A stretch of DNA of 64,000 bases from Fermentibacter sp964564435 (GCA_964564435.1 CAZMAT010000005.1:1-64000), one strand, 5' to 3'; counted from the stretch's first letter, positions 43,686 to 52,559 are shown. A program made the numbers and translations. The notes: generated from the letters alone by a model not told the origin.

Positions 43686-45932
43686 CTACCTGAGCAGCAC
43701 GCAGGTGCGGGAGGAGGAGCCCGCGGCTGTGCGGAGGCGGATCATGTAGATGCCGTCGGCGAGAGGCCTGCCGTCGGCTCCGTCACCGGCCCATGTCACC
43801 TCGTGGGATCCGGCGGCGACTTCGCCGGAGGTGATTGTGTCGACCAGGCGGCCGGCCATGTCGAACACATCCAGGCTCGCGAAACCGGGTTCGGACACGC
43901 TGAACTGGATCGAAGTGGCGGCCGAGAACGGGTTGGGTGCGGGCGAGCCGAGGTACAGGGAGCCCACCGCCCCCTCGCCGCCCTCGATGCCCGTGCCCGG
44001 GTTAGCCGAACCACGATATGGCGCTGCGTTGTGGTATGTCGCCGTGACCGTCGCCCACTCGGTGGAGGACGGCAGCGCCGGGATGGTGAGCGTCGCGACG
44101 CCGGAGGCGTTCGTCAGCCCGCCGTCGAGGTAGACCGAATCCTGCACTACTCCGACGAGGGCGCCTTCGACGGGCGATCCGCCGCTCGTCACGGTCACTG
44201 TGAAGCTCCCCTGCGATATCGCGGAGGGATGGTCGGCCGTGAGGGCGGGCAGGGGCGAGGTGGTGCAGAAGATGTCCAGCTCGGGGCACCCGAAGATCAT
44301 GTGCATGTTGTTGTTCGAGGATGCGCCGCTGAAGCCGTAGAACTGCTCGACCTTGAGCTTGCCGTAGTCGACGGCGTCACCGGTATGCCAGATGTCCTCT
44401 TCGAAGTATCCGCGGAAGGTGTACTCGGCCAGGGAGTCGGTCTGGCCCACCGGGCTGTTCACCGTGGCCGCCATTATGCCTATCGCACCCTTGGGGGACT
44501 CGACGGTGCCCTCGTTCATCCAGGCCTCTGCGAAGCAGTAGCCGTCGTCGAAGGCGCCGTTCTGGCAGGCGATGGAGTTGACCCAGGGCAGCATCCTGCC
44601 GTTGGACAGGGCGGCTACGTTGGAGTTGCTGAAGCCGGAGGTCCCCCACGCCGTCATCGAGCCGTGGCCGATGTAGCTGATCAGGGAGCGGCCGTCGTTG
44701 ATGCTGGCCGAGATCGCGGCGATGGTCGGGGTCATGCCGCCCTCGTCGCAGTAGTAGTCGACCGTCATGCCGGCGCCCATGAAGATCTCGGTGTACTCCC
44801 AGCTGTGGGCCGGATCCTCGAAGTCGGTGGATCCGATGCTTATAGCATTCTGGAACCAGCTCTCGGCAGGCATGTAGGGGTCGTACTCGTAGTTGAAGAT
44901 CTTCCAGGTCTGGTAGGCCAGGTCGTCGGTGTCCTCGTTGGAGAGCCTGCCGACATGGATCGACGGGACCGAGGTGGCGGTGCCGATGACGCCGTACTGG
45001 TTGTCCTGGGCCATGCCGCCCGAGAGCGGCGTCGGAACCACGTTGTGGTTGCCGCAGATGAGGATGTAAAGAGGCGGGTTGGGCCAGGTGTTGAACGCGT
45101 TCTCGATCCAGGCGTCGATGGCGGAGGATGTGGATCCGATGGTCGGGACGACTCCGTACACGACCTCGTAGCCCTTCTCCATCTTCCAGTCGATGAGGTC
45201 CTGGCAGAGGGCTATGCTCTCCGAGGATCCGATCACGAGGTAGCACCCGTCGACGGCGTTCTGCCCGGCGGGCTCGAAACCGAGAACCTCTTCATAGAAC
45301 GGCAGGTACGAGGGGGTGATGCCCGTGGCCGCGCGTACGAGCTCGTTCTCGCCCTGGCCGCCCGTGGGGACGATCCGGGCGGTGACGCTCGTGGTAATCA
45401 GGGTTTCTCCGGTGACGGGGTTGTAGCGCACGGGATTGAACCGTACCCAGGCGACCCTGAGGTCTCTCAGGATCTGGATCGATTCGAGCGTGGCCGCCTC
45501 GCCCGGGAAGAAGCCGGAGTTGCCGTAGACGGCTTCATCCTGGCGGTAGGGCGGCGTGTCGCCGTTCCTGGAGGGGGATTCCTGGAAGGCCGCCACGTCG
45601 AACGAACCCAGGACGGAAGTCTCCTCGGAGACGATCTCGAGCCTGTAGTCGCCGGTGTTGTCGACCAGGACCATGCTGCGCACCGCAGGGAGGTCGGGGG
45701 CGCCCAGCTGCCCCACGAAGCCCCATCCGGGTATCCTGATGACGCTGGCCGGCCCGAAGCCGTCGACGAACGCATCCTCGCGGGTGAGGGCGGGGAGGTT
45801 GAACTCGATCATCGTCTCGGCGCCGTCACGGCCGAGGAAGACCGCCGGATCGACTTCGCCGGGAGCCCTGTACAGGACGTCCGCGTATGCAAGCGATGCC
45901 ACCAGGAACAGCAATATCGTGATCCTTGCCAC
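43686..45932 (-). CDS. Gingipain-type C25 cysteine protease with T9SS sorting domain
   Basis: This 748-residue secreted protease has a signal peptide (ITILLFLVASLAYA), an N-terminal prodomain (about 20-225), and the C25 peptidase domain (about 228-555). The catalytic histidine is in SYIGHGSMTAWG (His423), closely matching the gingipain GHGSETAW context, and the nucleophile cysteine is in VNSIACQNGAF (Cys456). An Ig-like domain follows. The last 90 residues (SPAPNPFSAATSIQFSV...LDVFDMAGRLVD...LADGIYMIRLRT...) are a type A T9SS sorting domain. GTG at 45932 follows GGGAGGACGAG. It is likely secreted by the SprA-type machine. In Bacteroidota a C25 enzyme (PorU) also processes T9SS cargo, but PorU lacks a sorting domain, so this looks like cargo. 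Confidence 0.92.
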   Translation of the reverse strand: MARITILLFLVASLAYADVLYRAPGEVDPAVFLGRDGAETMIEFNLPALTREDAFVDGFGPASVIRIPGWGFVGQLGAPDLPAVRSMVLVDNTGDYRLEIVSEETSVLGSFDVAAFQESPSRNGDTPPYRQDEAVYGNSGFFPGEAATLESIQILRDLRVAWVRFNPVRYNPVTGETLITTSVTARIVPTGGQGENELVRAATGITPSYLPFYEEVLGFEPAGQNAVDGCYLVIGSSESIALCQDLIDWKMEKGYEVVYGVVPTIGSTSSAIDAWIENAFNTWPNPPLYILICGNHNVVPTPLSGGMAQDNQYGVIGTATSVPSIHVGRLSNEDTDDLAYQTWKIFNYEYDPYMPAESWFQNAISIGSTDFEDPAHSWEYTEIFMGAGMTVDYYCDEGGMTPTIAAISASINDGRSLISYIGHGSMTAWGTSGFSNSNVAALSNGRMLPWVNSIACQNGAFDDGYCFAEAWMNEGTVESPKGAIGIMAATVNSPVGQTDSLAEYTFRGYFEEDIWHTGDAVDYGKLKVEQFYGFSGASSNNNMHMIFGCPELDIFCTTSPLPALTADHPSAISQGSFTVTVTSGGSPVEGALVGVVQDSVYLDGGLTNASGVATLTIPALPSSTEWATVTATYHNAAPYRGSANPGTGIEGGEGAVGSLYLGSPAPNPFSAATSIQFSVSEPGFASLDVFDMAGRLVDTITSGEVAAGSHEVTWAGDGADGRPLADGIYMIRLRTAAGSSSRTCVLLR

Positions 45933-45986
45933 CTCGTCCTCCCTTGGCGCAATGGTTGATCGCTCTGGTAGGATAATGCCCGTGGT

Positions 45987-46015
45987 TTTATAGAGTTCCG
46001 CGGGTATCGGGTCAA
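45987..46015 (-). promoter_or_regulatory. Promoter of the C25 protease gene
   Basis: Minus strand TTGACC (46015-46010; five of six), 17-base spacer, TATAAA (45992-45987; five of six). This is the strongest sigma-70-like promoter in the window, giving a leader of about 50 bases. Confidence 0.65.
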
Positions 46016-46041
46016 TGTCACGCGCGAGGCCGGGGAGTTGT

Positions 46042-46061
46042 CCCCGGACCCGCGTGCGGGG
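46042..46061. repeat. Palindrome-like element upstream of the RAYT-like gene
   Basis: CCCCGGACCCGCGTGCGGGG lies 22 bases before the transposase-like gene. It matches the element downstream of that gene (46901-46920) at 18 of 20 positions; the two changes break its symmetry. Confidence 0.6.
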
Positions 46062-46082
46062 ATATTCCGGGCGGAGGGAGCG

Positions 46083-46880
46083 ATGCCCAGAACTGCCAGG
46101 ATCTGCATCGGTAACGCCTTCTACCTGGTCTCCACGAGGGCCGGCGGGGGGCTCCTGCTCTTCAGGGACGACCCTGACTACCAGGCCTTTGTCGCGCTCG
46201 TCCCGCCCCTGCTGGCGGAAACCGGCCTCGATCTCCGGGCCTGGTGCCTCCTTCCCGGATCGGCAAGCCTTCTCCTCCGCGGCGAAGGCGATGAGATGAA
46301 GAGATTCACGAGACTCCTCCTCGGCAGGTATTCGAGGGTCAGGACCGACGTACGGGGCTCCGGCACGGGCCTGTACGGAGGAGGCAGGTACTCGAGCAGG
46401 GCCTTCGACGACGAATCCCGGGCACCTTCCGTAATCCGTTACGTCCACTCCCTGCCGTCGCGCGAGGGGATCGTGCTGTTCCCCGAGGCCTGGGAGTGGT
46501 CGAGCCTGAGGAGGAGCATCGGAGCGGGAGGGCGCTCGGCAGGCCGTGCGGGCATGGCCGGGCACCCCGTGCCCCCGCCCGATCCAGGCGAACCGGAACC
46601 CGACTGGAGCGAGTTCGAGATAAGGCGCCCGCCCGGACCGGCGGTTCCGTCCGAGAGGCTGCTGCCGGCCGATCCCGCGGCAGTGCTGGCCAGGGAGTAC
46701 AGGGTGCACCGCGCGAGGCTTGTGAACCCCAAAGGGCGGGCACAGCAGGCGCTCAGGCACGAGGCTTTCAGGGAATGCCGCAGGAGATGGGGCATGAACT
46801 ACTCGGAGGTGGCCAGGGCCTTCGGCGTCACACCCTCGGCCGTGATCTGCGCCCTCAGGAGGATGGAGGGCGGGAGCTGA
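46083..46880 (+). CDS. Degenerate REP-associated (Y1/HUH-family) transposase-like protein
   Basis: This 265-residue protein follows the Y1-transposase/RAYT plan: opening MPRTARICIGNAFYLVST, then LFRDDPDYQAFVALV, a core strand RAWCLLPGSASLLLRG, a helix with candidate tyrosine (LLLGRYSRVR), and RYVHSLPSREGIVLFPEAWEWSSLR. In active members the core strand reads like CLMPNHVHLLL; here both metal-binding histidines are serines (GSAS), so nicking activity is probably lost. The C-terminus (about 215-262) adds a helix-turn-helix (NYSEVARAFGVTPSAVICAL) like the DnaA-type tail of some relatives. ATG at 46083 follows GGAGGGAG. Related palindromes flank it on both sides, as RAYT genes often show. A domesticated DNA-binding role is inferred. 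Confidence 0.8.
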   Translation: MPRTARICIGNAFYLVSTRAGGGLLLFRDDPDYQAFVALVPPLLAETGLDLRAWCLLPGSASLLLRGEGDEMKRFTRLLLGRYSRVRTDVRGSGTGLYGGGRYSSRAFDDESRAPSVIRYVHSLPSREGIVLFPEAWEWSSLRRSIGAGGRSAGRAGMAGHPVPPPDPGEPEPDWSEFEIRRPPGPAVPSERLLPADPAAVLAREYRVHRARLVNPKGRAQQALRHEAFRECRRRWGMNYSEVARAFGVTPSAVICALRRMEGGS

Positions 46881-46897
46881 ACCCGCCCCGGGCGGCT

Positions 46898-46923
46898 GGG
46901 CCCCGGACGCGCGTCCGGGGCCC
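46898..46923. repeat. Perfect 26-base palindrome downstream of the RAYT-like gene
   Basis: GGGCCCCGGACGC/GCGTCCGGGGCCC with no spacer, between the convergent RAYT-like and HD genes. Its core CCCCGGACGCGCGTCCGGGG resembles the element upstream of the RAYT-like gene. It could also act as a bidirectional terminator. Confidence 0.75.
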
Positions 46924-46937
46924 GGCCGCGCCGTGGA

Positions 46938-47498
46938 CTATGTGATCAGCAGACCCTTGTCCATCATCTGCAGAGGGTCGAAGGTGGCGAAATCGGCCTG
47001 GTGGATCAGCACGGTCTCGATCCTCTTGGGCGCCCCCTCCCCCTCCTTCGCGTGGCAGGCGATCATGTTGATGATCTCGGGGGGCAGGCCGGCCCTGCCC
47101 GCCACTATCGAGCCCGAGACGGGATGCCGCAGACATGCGCCGTTCCGGCTCTTCCTGATGGCTCCGTCGACGCGCTCGTATTCGAGCAGCTTGCCCACGT
47201 CGTGCAGGAGGCCGCCGACGATCAGCCAGTCGGTGTTTATCGAGTAGGGCAGCTGCATCTCGCCCTTCATCGCCTCCGCGAGCGCGAGGGCGCCCTCGGT
47301 GACGGCCCGGGTGTGCTGGATCAGGTTGATCCCGTGGCTGTTGGCCAGGAGCGTGAAGGGGATCTGCTCGAGGTCGTCGGGCGACCATCCGCCGCCGGTG
47401 GCCGCGTCGACCCAGACATCCACGGCCGACCTGCGGAGCCCGGGATCGGTGATCCTGTCGAGCTGCCTTCCGAACAGCGATTCGACCCTGTTCCTCAC
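46938..47498 (-). CDS. HD-domain phosphohydrolase
   Basis: This 186-residue cytoplasmic HD-superfamily protein has the metal-binding set HTRAV, GGLLHDVGKLLEY (HD), RHPVSGS, IACHAKEGEG and LIHQADFA, in the order expected of a complete HD site. The substrate (nucleotide, RNA or cyclic dinucleotide) cannot be told from sequence, and no regulatory domain is attached. GTG at 47498 overlaps the stop of the isocitrate dehydrogenase gene (GTGA), which couples the two; GGGGAGGG lies nine bases upstream. Confidence 0.88.
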   Translation of the reverse strand: MRNRVESLFGRQLDRITDPGLRRSAVDVWVDAATGGGWSPDDLEQIPFTLLANSHGINLIQHTRAVTEGALALAEAMKGEMQLPYSINTDWLIVGGLLHDVGKLLEYERVDGAIRKSRNGACLRHPVSGSIVAGRAGLPPEIINMIACHAKEGEGAPKRIETVLIHQADFATFDPLQMMDKGLLIT

Positions 47499-48697
47499 TT
47501 GCCGACCCTCCCCAGCGCCTCGACGACCGCGTCGCCCATCCCCGCGGTGCTCGCGGCGCCCTGCGAGAGGACATCCGGGCATCCCCGCAGCTTGAGCATG
47601 TCGTAGGTCTTCACCCTGCCCTCGGAGATGACCAGCTTGACGGCGTTCATGATCCTGCCGGCCCTGGCGTGATCGCCGATGTGCTCGAGCATCATGCACG
47701 TCGACAGGATCATCGCGATCGGGTTCACGATGGATTCGGGATAGTCGGCGTACTTCGGGGCAGAACCGTGCGTGGGCTCGAACACGGCGACCTTCTCGCC
47801 GATGTTGGCGCTGCAGGCGAAGCCCAGCCCGCCCGTGAGCCCGGCGAAGCCGTCCGACACTATGTCGCCGAACATGTTGCCGGAAACGATCACCCTGTAG
47901 TCCTCGGGGTTCTTCGTCAGCCACATCGTCATGGCGTCGATGTTCACGTCGGACACCCTGATGCCGGGGTACTCCGCCTTCGCCATGTCCTGGGCGACCT
48001 TGAGCATCATGCCGGAGGTCTCGCGGATCACGTTGGGCTTCTCGCAGACGTAGACGGTGTCGATGCTCCTGGCCTTCGCGTACTCGAAGGCCTCGCGGAC
48101 GATCCTAGAGGTGTACTTCCTGGTGAATATCCTGGTGGAGACGGCGAGCTCGGGCCTCGGGCACCAGGCGAAGTTGGCCCTGAACTTGGGGTGCGTCATC
48201 AGGGCGTCGTAGACCTGGTCGGGGGGGTTGGTCCACTCCACGCCGCCGTAGAGGCCCTCCGTGTTCTGCCTGAAGATCATCGTGTCGATCGCGGGCTCCT
48301 CGATGGTGCCGCCGGGGCCTCGCCTGACGAAGTTCAGAGGATTGCCGATGAATGAGCGGCAGGGCCGCTTGCAGATGTCGAGGCCGAAGTGCTGCCTCAT
48401 GGAGACGATCGGGCTGTAGTAGACACAGCCCTTGTCCTTCAGGGCGGGAGAGAGCTCGGCATCGGCCGCCGACTTGGGCTTGGACGTGATGGCGCCGAAA
48501 AGGGCGACCGGGTTCTTCTCGAGGAGCTCGAGCGTCCTTCCGGGCAGCGCGTTCCCCTCGGTCTTCCAGAACTCCCAGCCTATGTCGCCGTGGACGTAGT
48601 CGGCCTCGAAGCCGGAGGCGTCCAGGACCTTGAGCGCCTCCTTCATCACTGCCCTGCCGATGCCGTCACCGGGCATCACCGTGATGGTGTGTCTCAT
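47495..48697 (-). CDS. icd: Isocitrate dehydrogenase (isocitrate/isopropylmalate dehydrogenase family)
   Basis: This 400-residue beta-decarboxylating dehydrogenase oxidises isocitrate to 2-oxoglutarate. Landmarks are VMPGDGIGRAV, MRQHFGLDICKRPCRSF, IFRQNTEGLYGGVEW, the metal-binding segment SGNMFGDIVSDGFAGLTGGLGF and FEPTHGSAPKYA. NTEGLYGGVEW and APKYA favour isocitrate over isopropylmalate as substrate, and no leu genes are nearby. The 400-residue length fits the NAD-type or monofunctional bacterial subgroup. ATG at 48697 has AAAGG upstream. Cofactor preference is not determined. Confidence 0.87.
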   Translation of the reverse strand: MRHTITVMPGDGIGRAVMKEALKVLDASGFEADYVHGDIGWEFWKTEGNALPGRTLELLEKNPVALFGAITSKPKSAADAELSPALKDKGCVYYSPIVSMRQHFGLDICKRPCRSFIGNPLNFVRRGPGGTIEEPAIDTMIFRQNTEGLYGGVEWTNPPDQVYDALMTHPKFRANFAWCPRPELAVSTRIFTRKYTSRIVREAFEYAKARSIDTVYVCEKPNVIRETSGMMLKVAQDMAKAEYPGIRVSDVNIDAMTMWLTKNPEDYRVIVSGNMFGDIVSDGFAGLTGGLGFACSANIGEKVAVFEPTHGSAPKYADYPESIVNPIAMILSTCMMLEHIGDHARAGRIMNAVKLVISEGRVKTYDMLKLRGCPDVLSQGAASTAGMGDAVVEALGRVGK

Positions 48698-48776
48698 TTC
48701 ACTGCCTTTCTGGAGGTTTGCGGGCCACTGGCCCGTCCGCACCGCCTATCATACCGGATAGCACCGGGAGCCGTCC

Positions 48777-51700
48777 TCACATCTCCGCGAGGACGGCCCG
48801 GACTGCCTCCTCGAGCTGCCTGTCGACATTCTCCGCGGCATCGCCCGGCATCTCCGCCACCGGGATGTCGGGTTCGACCCCGAGGTTCTCGAGGTTGTCG
48901 CCCGAGAGGGTGAACCAGCCGCTCGAGGGGATCCTGAAGCCGGTGCCATCGACCAGATCGACGTCGACGGTACCTATGACCCCGCCGAAGGTGCCGGCGC
49001 CGACCACCGGGCCCAGCCCGAGCTCCTTCCATGCCGCCGGGAAGATCTCGGCGTCGGAGAAGCAGGTCTCGTCGATGAGGAGGGCGAGGGATCCCTGCCA
49101 TACCCCCAGGGGCTGGAGGGACTCGAGGCCGCCTCTCGATCTCGAAACCAGGTAGGAGGGCCTTGCGAGCATCTTCAATATTTCGTCGTGGGTGCTGCCG
49201 CCTCCGTTGCCCCTGATGTCCACCACCATCCCGTCGCGGCCGAGCCCCTCGGCGTGGAGGTCAGCCAGGAAGCCGGCGACGGATTCGTCATCCATCGAGG
49301 GGATGTGCAGATAACCGACCCTGCCTCCCGAGATGCGGTCGACGATGCGCCTGTTCCGCTCCAGACGGGCCTCGTACACGAGGCCTCCCAGCGCCCAGCG
49401 CGTGACGGGCTCGACGACCACGGTGTCCGGGCCTCCTGCCTTCCTGACCTCGACTGCGACCTCTTCTCCGGCAGTGCCCGACAGTGCGCGGTAGAGGTTC
49501 AGGTCCGGCCCGACCGGGATGCCGTCGATGCTCAGGATCACGTCGCCCGGGACGAGACGGGCCGGATCGACGTCGGCCGGGCTCCAGGGGATCACGCTGT
49601 CTATCCTGATCCCCTCTCCCGTCCACGAAGGATCGGGGATGATCCCGAGCTCCCCGGAGTCCATCGAGGAATCCCACTCCCAGGGGCCGTAGATCCCGAG
49701 GTGCGATGCGGACAGCTCGCCGAGCATGCGGTTCACGACGTCGTTGAACTCGGGGTTGGAGAGGCATGCGGCCGCCCTGTCGCGATAGGCCGTGCGCAGG
49801 CTGTCCCAGTCGGTCCCGTGGAGGGCCGTGTCGTAGAAGCCGTCGCGCAGGAGCCTCCAGCATTCGTCGAACTTCTGGCGCTGGAGATCCCATACCGAGC
49901 GGGACGTTCTGCACCTCCAGCCGAGGAAGCGCTCCGCGCCCCCGGACACGTCGACGCACTGCAGGCTTCCCCCGAGGCCGACGAAGTACGCGGTGTAGCC
50001 GTCCGAGACCGAGATGCCGTACGGCTCGCATCCGCTGGAAGTGATCCTGTCGAGGTTCCCGCCCTCCCAGTCCACCGACCAGAGATCGGAACCGCCCGAC
50101 CGGTCGTAGCCCCTGAATGCGAACCAGCGGCAGTCGGGCGACGCGCCGTAGAAGTCGTAGTAGCCCTGCACCGTGCAGAGCGTCTCCGTGCGCCTCTGCA
50201 GGCCGTCGAGCTCGATCGAGACAGTCTCCACCGGCTCGTCGAGGAGCTCCCCGCGCCTCTCCGGGTCGGCCTCCCAGTCCTCCCGCGTCAGCCAGAGCTG
50301 CCTCAGGGAGTAGTCGCCCCGGTCGGTCCTGCTGGCGTAGACGAGCCTCCTGCCGTCGGAGCTCCAGACCGGCTGGAAGTCGTCGTTGGAATGCCTGCTG
50401 ACGTCCACGGGTCCGCCTCCGGCGGAGGGCACGATGAAGACGTCCTCGAGGTGCCCGTCCACGGGGGTGCTGAAGGCCAGCCATGCGCAGTCGGGGGACC
50501 AGGAGACGTGGATCACGTCCCTGGCGGGGCAGACTTCCCAGTCCCTTCCGGTAGTGAGTTCCACGACCCGGATCGAGGCGTTCCTGTCCAGATAGGCCAG
50601 CATGGAGCCGTCGGGCGACCAGCGGGGTCCCAGCGCGGTGCCGCCGGGAACCGGGAGCACGCGGGAGGGCACCGGGCGGAAACCGGTGAAGAGGCTCTCG
50701 GCCAGCACCGGCCCCGCGATCTCGAGGTCGGACCTCCCGTCGCGCTCGACAGTGTATGCGAGCATCGTGCCGTCGGGGCTCCATGCGGGGGAGCCCTCCC
50801 TGCCGGGGCTTTCCGTCAACCTCCGGACATCCTCGATCCCGTCGGCGGCGAGCCTCCCGCAGAAGATCTCGCCCCCCGAACAGAGAGCGACCGTACCGGA
50901 ATCGCCGGTGAGGTCGTAAGCATCGATGAAGGGCCCCGCCCATCCCTCCTCGAGGGGGGGCACAGGCAGGTCGGCAGCGCACTCGAGCGCGACCTCCACA
51001 GGTTCCCAGGCGGGGAACGAGGCCCTGAAGAGCCCGCCGGCGTACTCGAAAAGCACCGTCGAACCGTCGGCGGTGATCGAGGGGAAGGTGATGTCTCCGG
51101 GCAGGCTGGTGAGCCTGCTGATGGAGCCGTCGTCCGAGAGCAGGTGGAGGTTGGCGGCTCCCGTTGAGTCCTCCATGACGAAGACCAGGCCATTAGCGGC
51201 GAGGCTCCACATGGGCCACCGCTCGTCGATCGGACTGCCGAGGAGCCTGGCCCAGACACCGTCACCGGACAGGAGCCAGACGTCCCTCGAGCCTGAACCG
51301 CTGTAATGCCTCCTCCACCAGGGGGTGGCGCCCGTCACGACCGCCAGGCCCCTTGGGGTTCGCGCGACGTCGAGCAGCGATGTGCGGACCACGGGAACAG
51401 GAGTGCCACCCGAGAGAGGGACGGAATAGAGCCAGGACTCGGAACCCTCCCGGCTGGAGATGAAGCAGACGCTGTCGCCCGAGGCGGACCAGCCCTCAGC
51501 CTCGTCCAGGCCCCCGTGCCAGGTCAGCCGCACGGCCTCGCCCCCTCCGGCCGGCATCGCGTACACATCGCCGCCTCCCGTGCGGTCGCTCGTGAATGCG
51601 AGCATGGAACCGTCGGGCGAATAGCACGGCAGGCTCTCGAAGGAACCGCAGGGCGTCAGATCGCGCATCAGGCCACCCGACGAGGAGGCCTCCCAGAGGT

Positions 51701-51800
51701 CGCCCCGGTAGCTCACGACGACCCGGGAACCGTCGGGCGAGACGGCGGGGGTCCGGGGGTCGGTCACGGACATGGCGATGGCCGAGAGGAGAAGGATCAT
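48777..51800 (-). CDS. Tricorn-type protease (S41 family), probably exported
   Basis: This 1007-residue protein has a short hydrophobic N-terminus (MILLLSAIAMS), then two WD40/TolB-like propellers with recurrent SPDG motifs (AVSPDGSRVVV, CYSPDGSMLAF, AWSPDGTMLAY, RWSPDGSMLAY). A helical core follows with GELSASHLGIYGP (catalytic His position), a PDZ domain (DVDPARLVPGDVILSIDGIPV), and the S41 catalytic domain with DIRGNGGGSTHDE and the nucleophile serine in ETCFSDAEIFP. Archaeal tricorn trims proteasome products; FCB homologs often carry signal peptides and act in the envelope. The ATG overlaps the stop of the adjacent methyltransferase (ATGA). Confidence 0.91.
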   Translation of the reverse strand: MILLLSAIAMSVTDPRTPAVSPDGSRVVVSYRGDLWEASSSGGLMRDLTPCGSFESLPCYSPDGSMLAFTSDRTGGGDVYAMPAGGGEAVRLTWHGGLDEAEGWSASGDSVCFISSREGSESWLYSVPLSGGTPVPVVRTSLLDVARTPRGLAVVTGATPWWRRHYSGSGSRDVWLLSGDGVWARLLGSPIDERWPMWSLAANGLVFVMEDSTGAANLHLLSDDGSISRLTSLPGDITFPSITADGSTVLFEYAGGLFRASFPAWEPVEVALECAADLPVPPLEEGWAGPFIDAYDLTGDSGTVALCSGGEIFCGRLAADGIEDVRRLTESPGREGSPAWSPDGTMLAYTVERDGRSDLEIAGPVLAESLFTGFRPVPSRVLPVPGGTALGPRWSPDGSMLAYLDRNASIRVVELTTGRDWEVCPARDVIHVSWSPDCAWLAFSTPVDGHLEDVFIVPSAGGGPVDVSRHSNDDFQPVWSSDGRRLVYASRTDRGDYSLRQLWLTREDWEADPERRGELLDEPVETVSIELDGLQRRTETLCTVQGYYDFYGASPDCRWFAFRGYDRSGGSDLWSVDWEGGNLDRITSSGCEPYGISVSDGYTAYFVGLGGSLQCVDVSGGAERFLGWRCRTSRSVWDLQRQKFDECWRLLRDGFYDTALHGTDWDSLRTAYRDRAAACLSNPEFNDVVNRMLGELSASHLGIYGPWEWDSSMDSGELGIIPDPSWTGEGIRIDSVIPWSPADVDPARLVPGDVILSIDGIPVGPDLNLYRALSGTAGEEVAVEVRKAGGPDTVVVEPVTRWALGGLVYEARLERNRRIVDRISGGRVGYLHIPSMDDESVAGFLADLHAEGLGRDGMVVDIRGNGGGSTHDEILKMLARPSYLVSRSRGGLESLQPLGVWQGSLALLIDETCFSDAEIFPAAWKELGLGPVVGAGTFGGVIGTVDVDLVDGTGFRIPSSGWFTLSGDNLENLGVEPDIPVAEMPGDAAENVDRQLEEAVRAVLAEM

Positions 51801-52555
51801 ACCCGGTCCTTTCGGGATGCGAGCGTGAGCATCCTGGGGGATCCGCACGGATCGAAGGGCGAACAGTCGTAGTCGCCCCAGAGTTCGACGGTCTCGAGGC
51901 CCGCACGGGCCAGCTCCTCCGAGAGCAGACCCGGCGGTATGAGGGCGAGTTCGAGTTCGAGTTCGGAGACGCGCCGGCCTCCCGAGTCGTACTTCATGTG
52001 GAAGCTGATCGAATCTGCGTTCCGCCTGACGGTCTCCGAAAGCCTCAGCCTGAGCCTGCCGTCATGGAAGTCGTATCTCTCCGCGTCGGTATCCTGGGGC
52101 CTCCGCGAGAAGCCTGGACACGTTTCCAGCAGGAGGCGGCCGCCCCTGGCCAGCAGCCTCCGGGCCTCGGATAGGAGCGCGATCCGCTCGTCCGGGCCCG
52201 GGAGGCAGTGCAGGCCGTTGTAGGGGAAGGTCACGAACCTGAAGGCTCCGTCGCGGAAGGGCATCTCCTGCCCCAGCGCCATGATCCGGGAGGCCCTGGA
52301 GGCATCGGCCCTGCGCCATCTCGCGAGCATCCCGGCCGAAGGCTCGAGCGCCACGGTCCGGTGGGGCGGCAGGTAGAGCGATCCGGCCAGCCTTCCGCAG
52401 CCAGCGCCGATCTCGAGGGCGTCTCCCCTGAAGCGGTTGCGCATCTCGGCATAGAACCGGAGTTCCAGAGCGTCGACGGGGAACACGGTTCCCTCCTCGG
52501 CGTCGAAGTACGGGGCGTACTCGTCCCACAGCCGGGAGTCGAAGCCGCGGCCCAT
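51797..52555 (-). CDS. Class I SAM-dependent methyltransferase
   Basis: This 252-residue protein is a small-molecule-type methyltransferase with motif I ALEIGAGCGRLAGSLY, the acidic ribose-binding segment TVALEPSAGML, a motif IV-like FRFVTFPYNGLHCLPGP and post-motif RRLLARGGRLLLET. It resembles the Methyltransf_25 group. The C-terminus (LWGDYDCSPFDPCGSPRMLTLAS) matches the usual end of this group. The substrate is unknown. It is coupled to the tricorn gene (ATGA) and lies five bases after the M23 peptidase gene. Confidence 0.86.
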   Translation of the reverse strand: MGRGFDSRLWDEYAPYFDAEEGTVFPVDALELRFYAEMRNRFRGDALEIGAGCGRLAGSLYLPPHRTVALEPSAGMLARWRRADASRASRIMALGQEMPFRDGAFRFVTFPYNGLHCLPGPDERIALLSEARRLLARGGRLLLETCPGFSRRPQDTDAERYDFHDGRLRLRLSETVRRNADSISFHMKYDSGGRRVSELELELALIPPGLLSEELARAGLETVELWGDYDCSPFDPCGSPRMLTLASRKDRV

Positions 52556-52559
52556 CCCG

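Noticed and set aside
46855..47574. Minus-strand open frame across the RAYT downstream palindrome
   Set aside because: Its repeated GPRTRVRGPAA-like sequence is simply the translated palindrome; the HD gene occupies the proper frame.
48698..48776. icd promoter from the isolated minus-strand TATGAT
   Set aside because: No acceptable -35 box lies 15-19 bases away, so it was not listed as a promoter.
49188..51167. 659-codon plus-strand open frame opposite the tricorn gene
   Set aside because: Shadow frame of a high-G+C gene; no domain, start signal or conservation-like motif.
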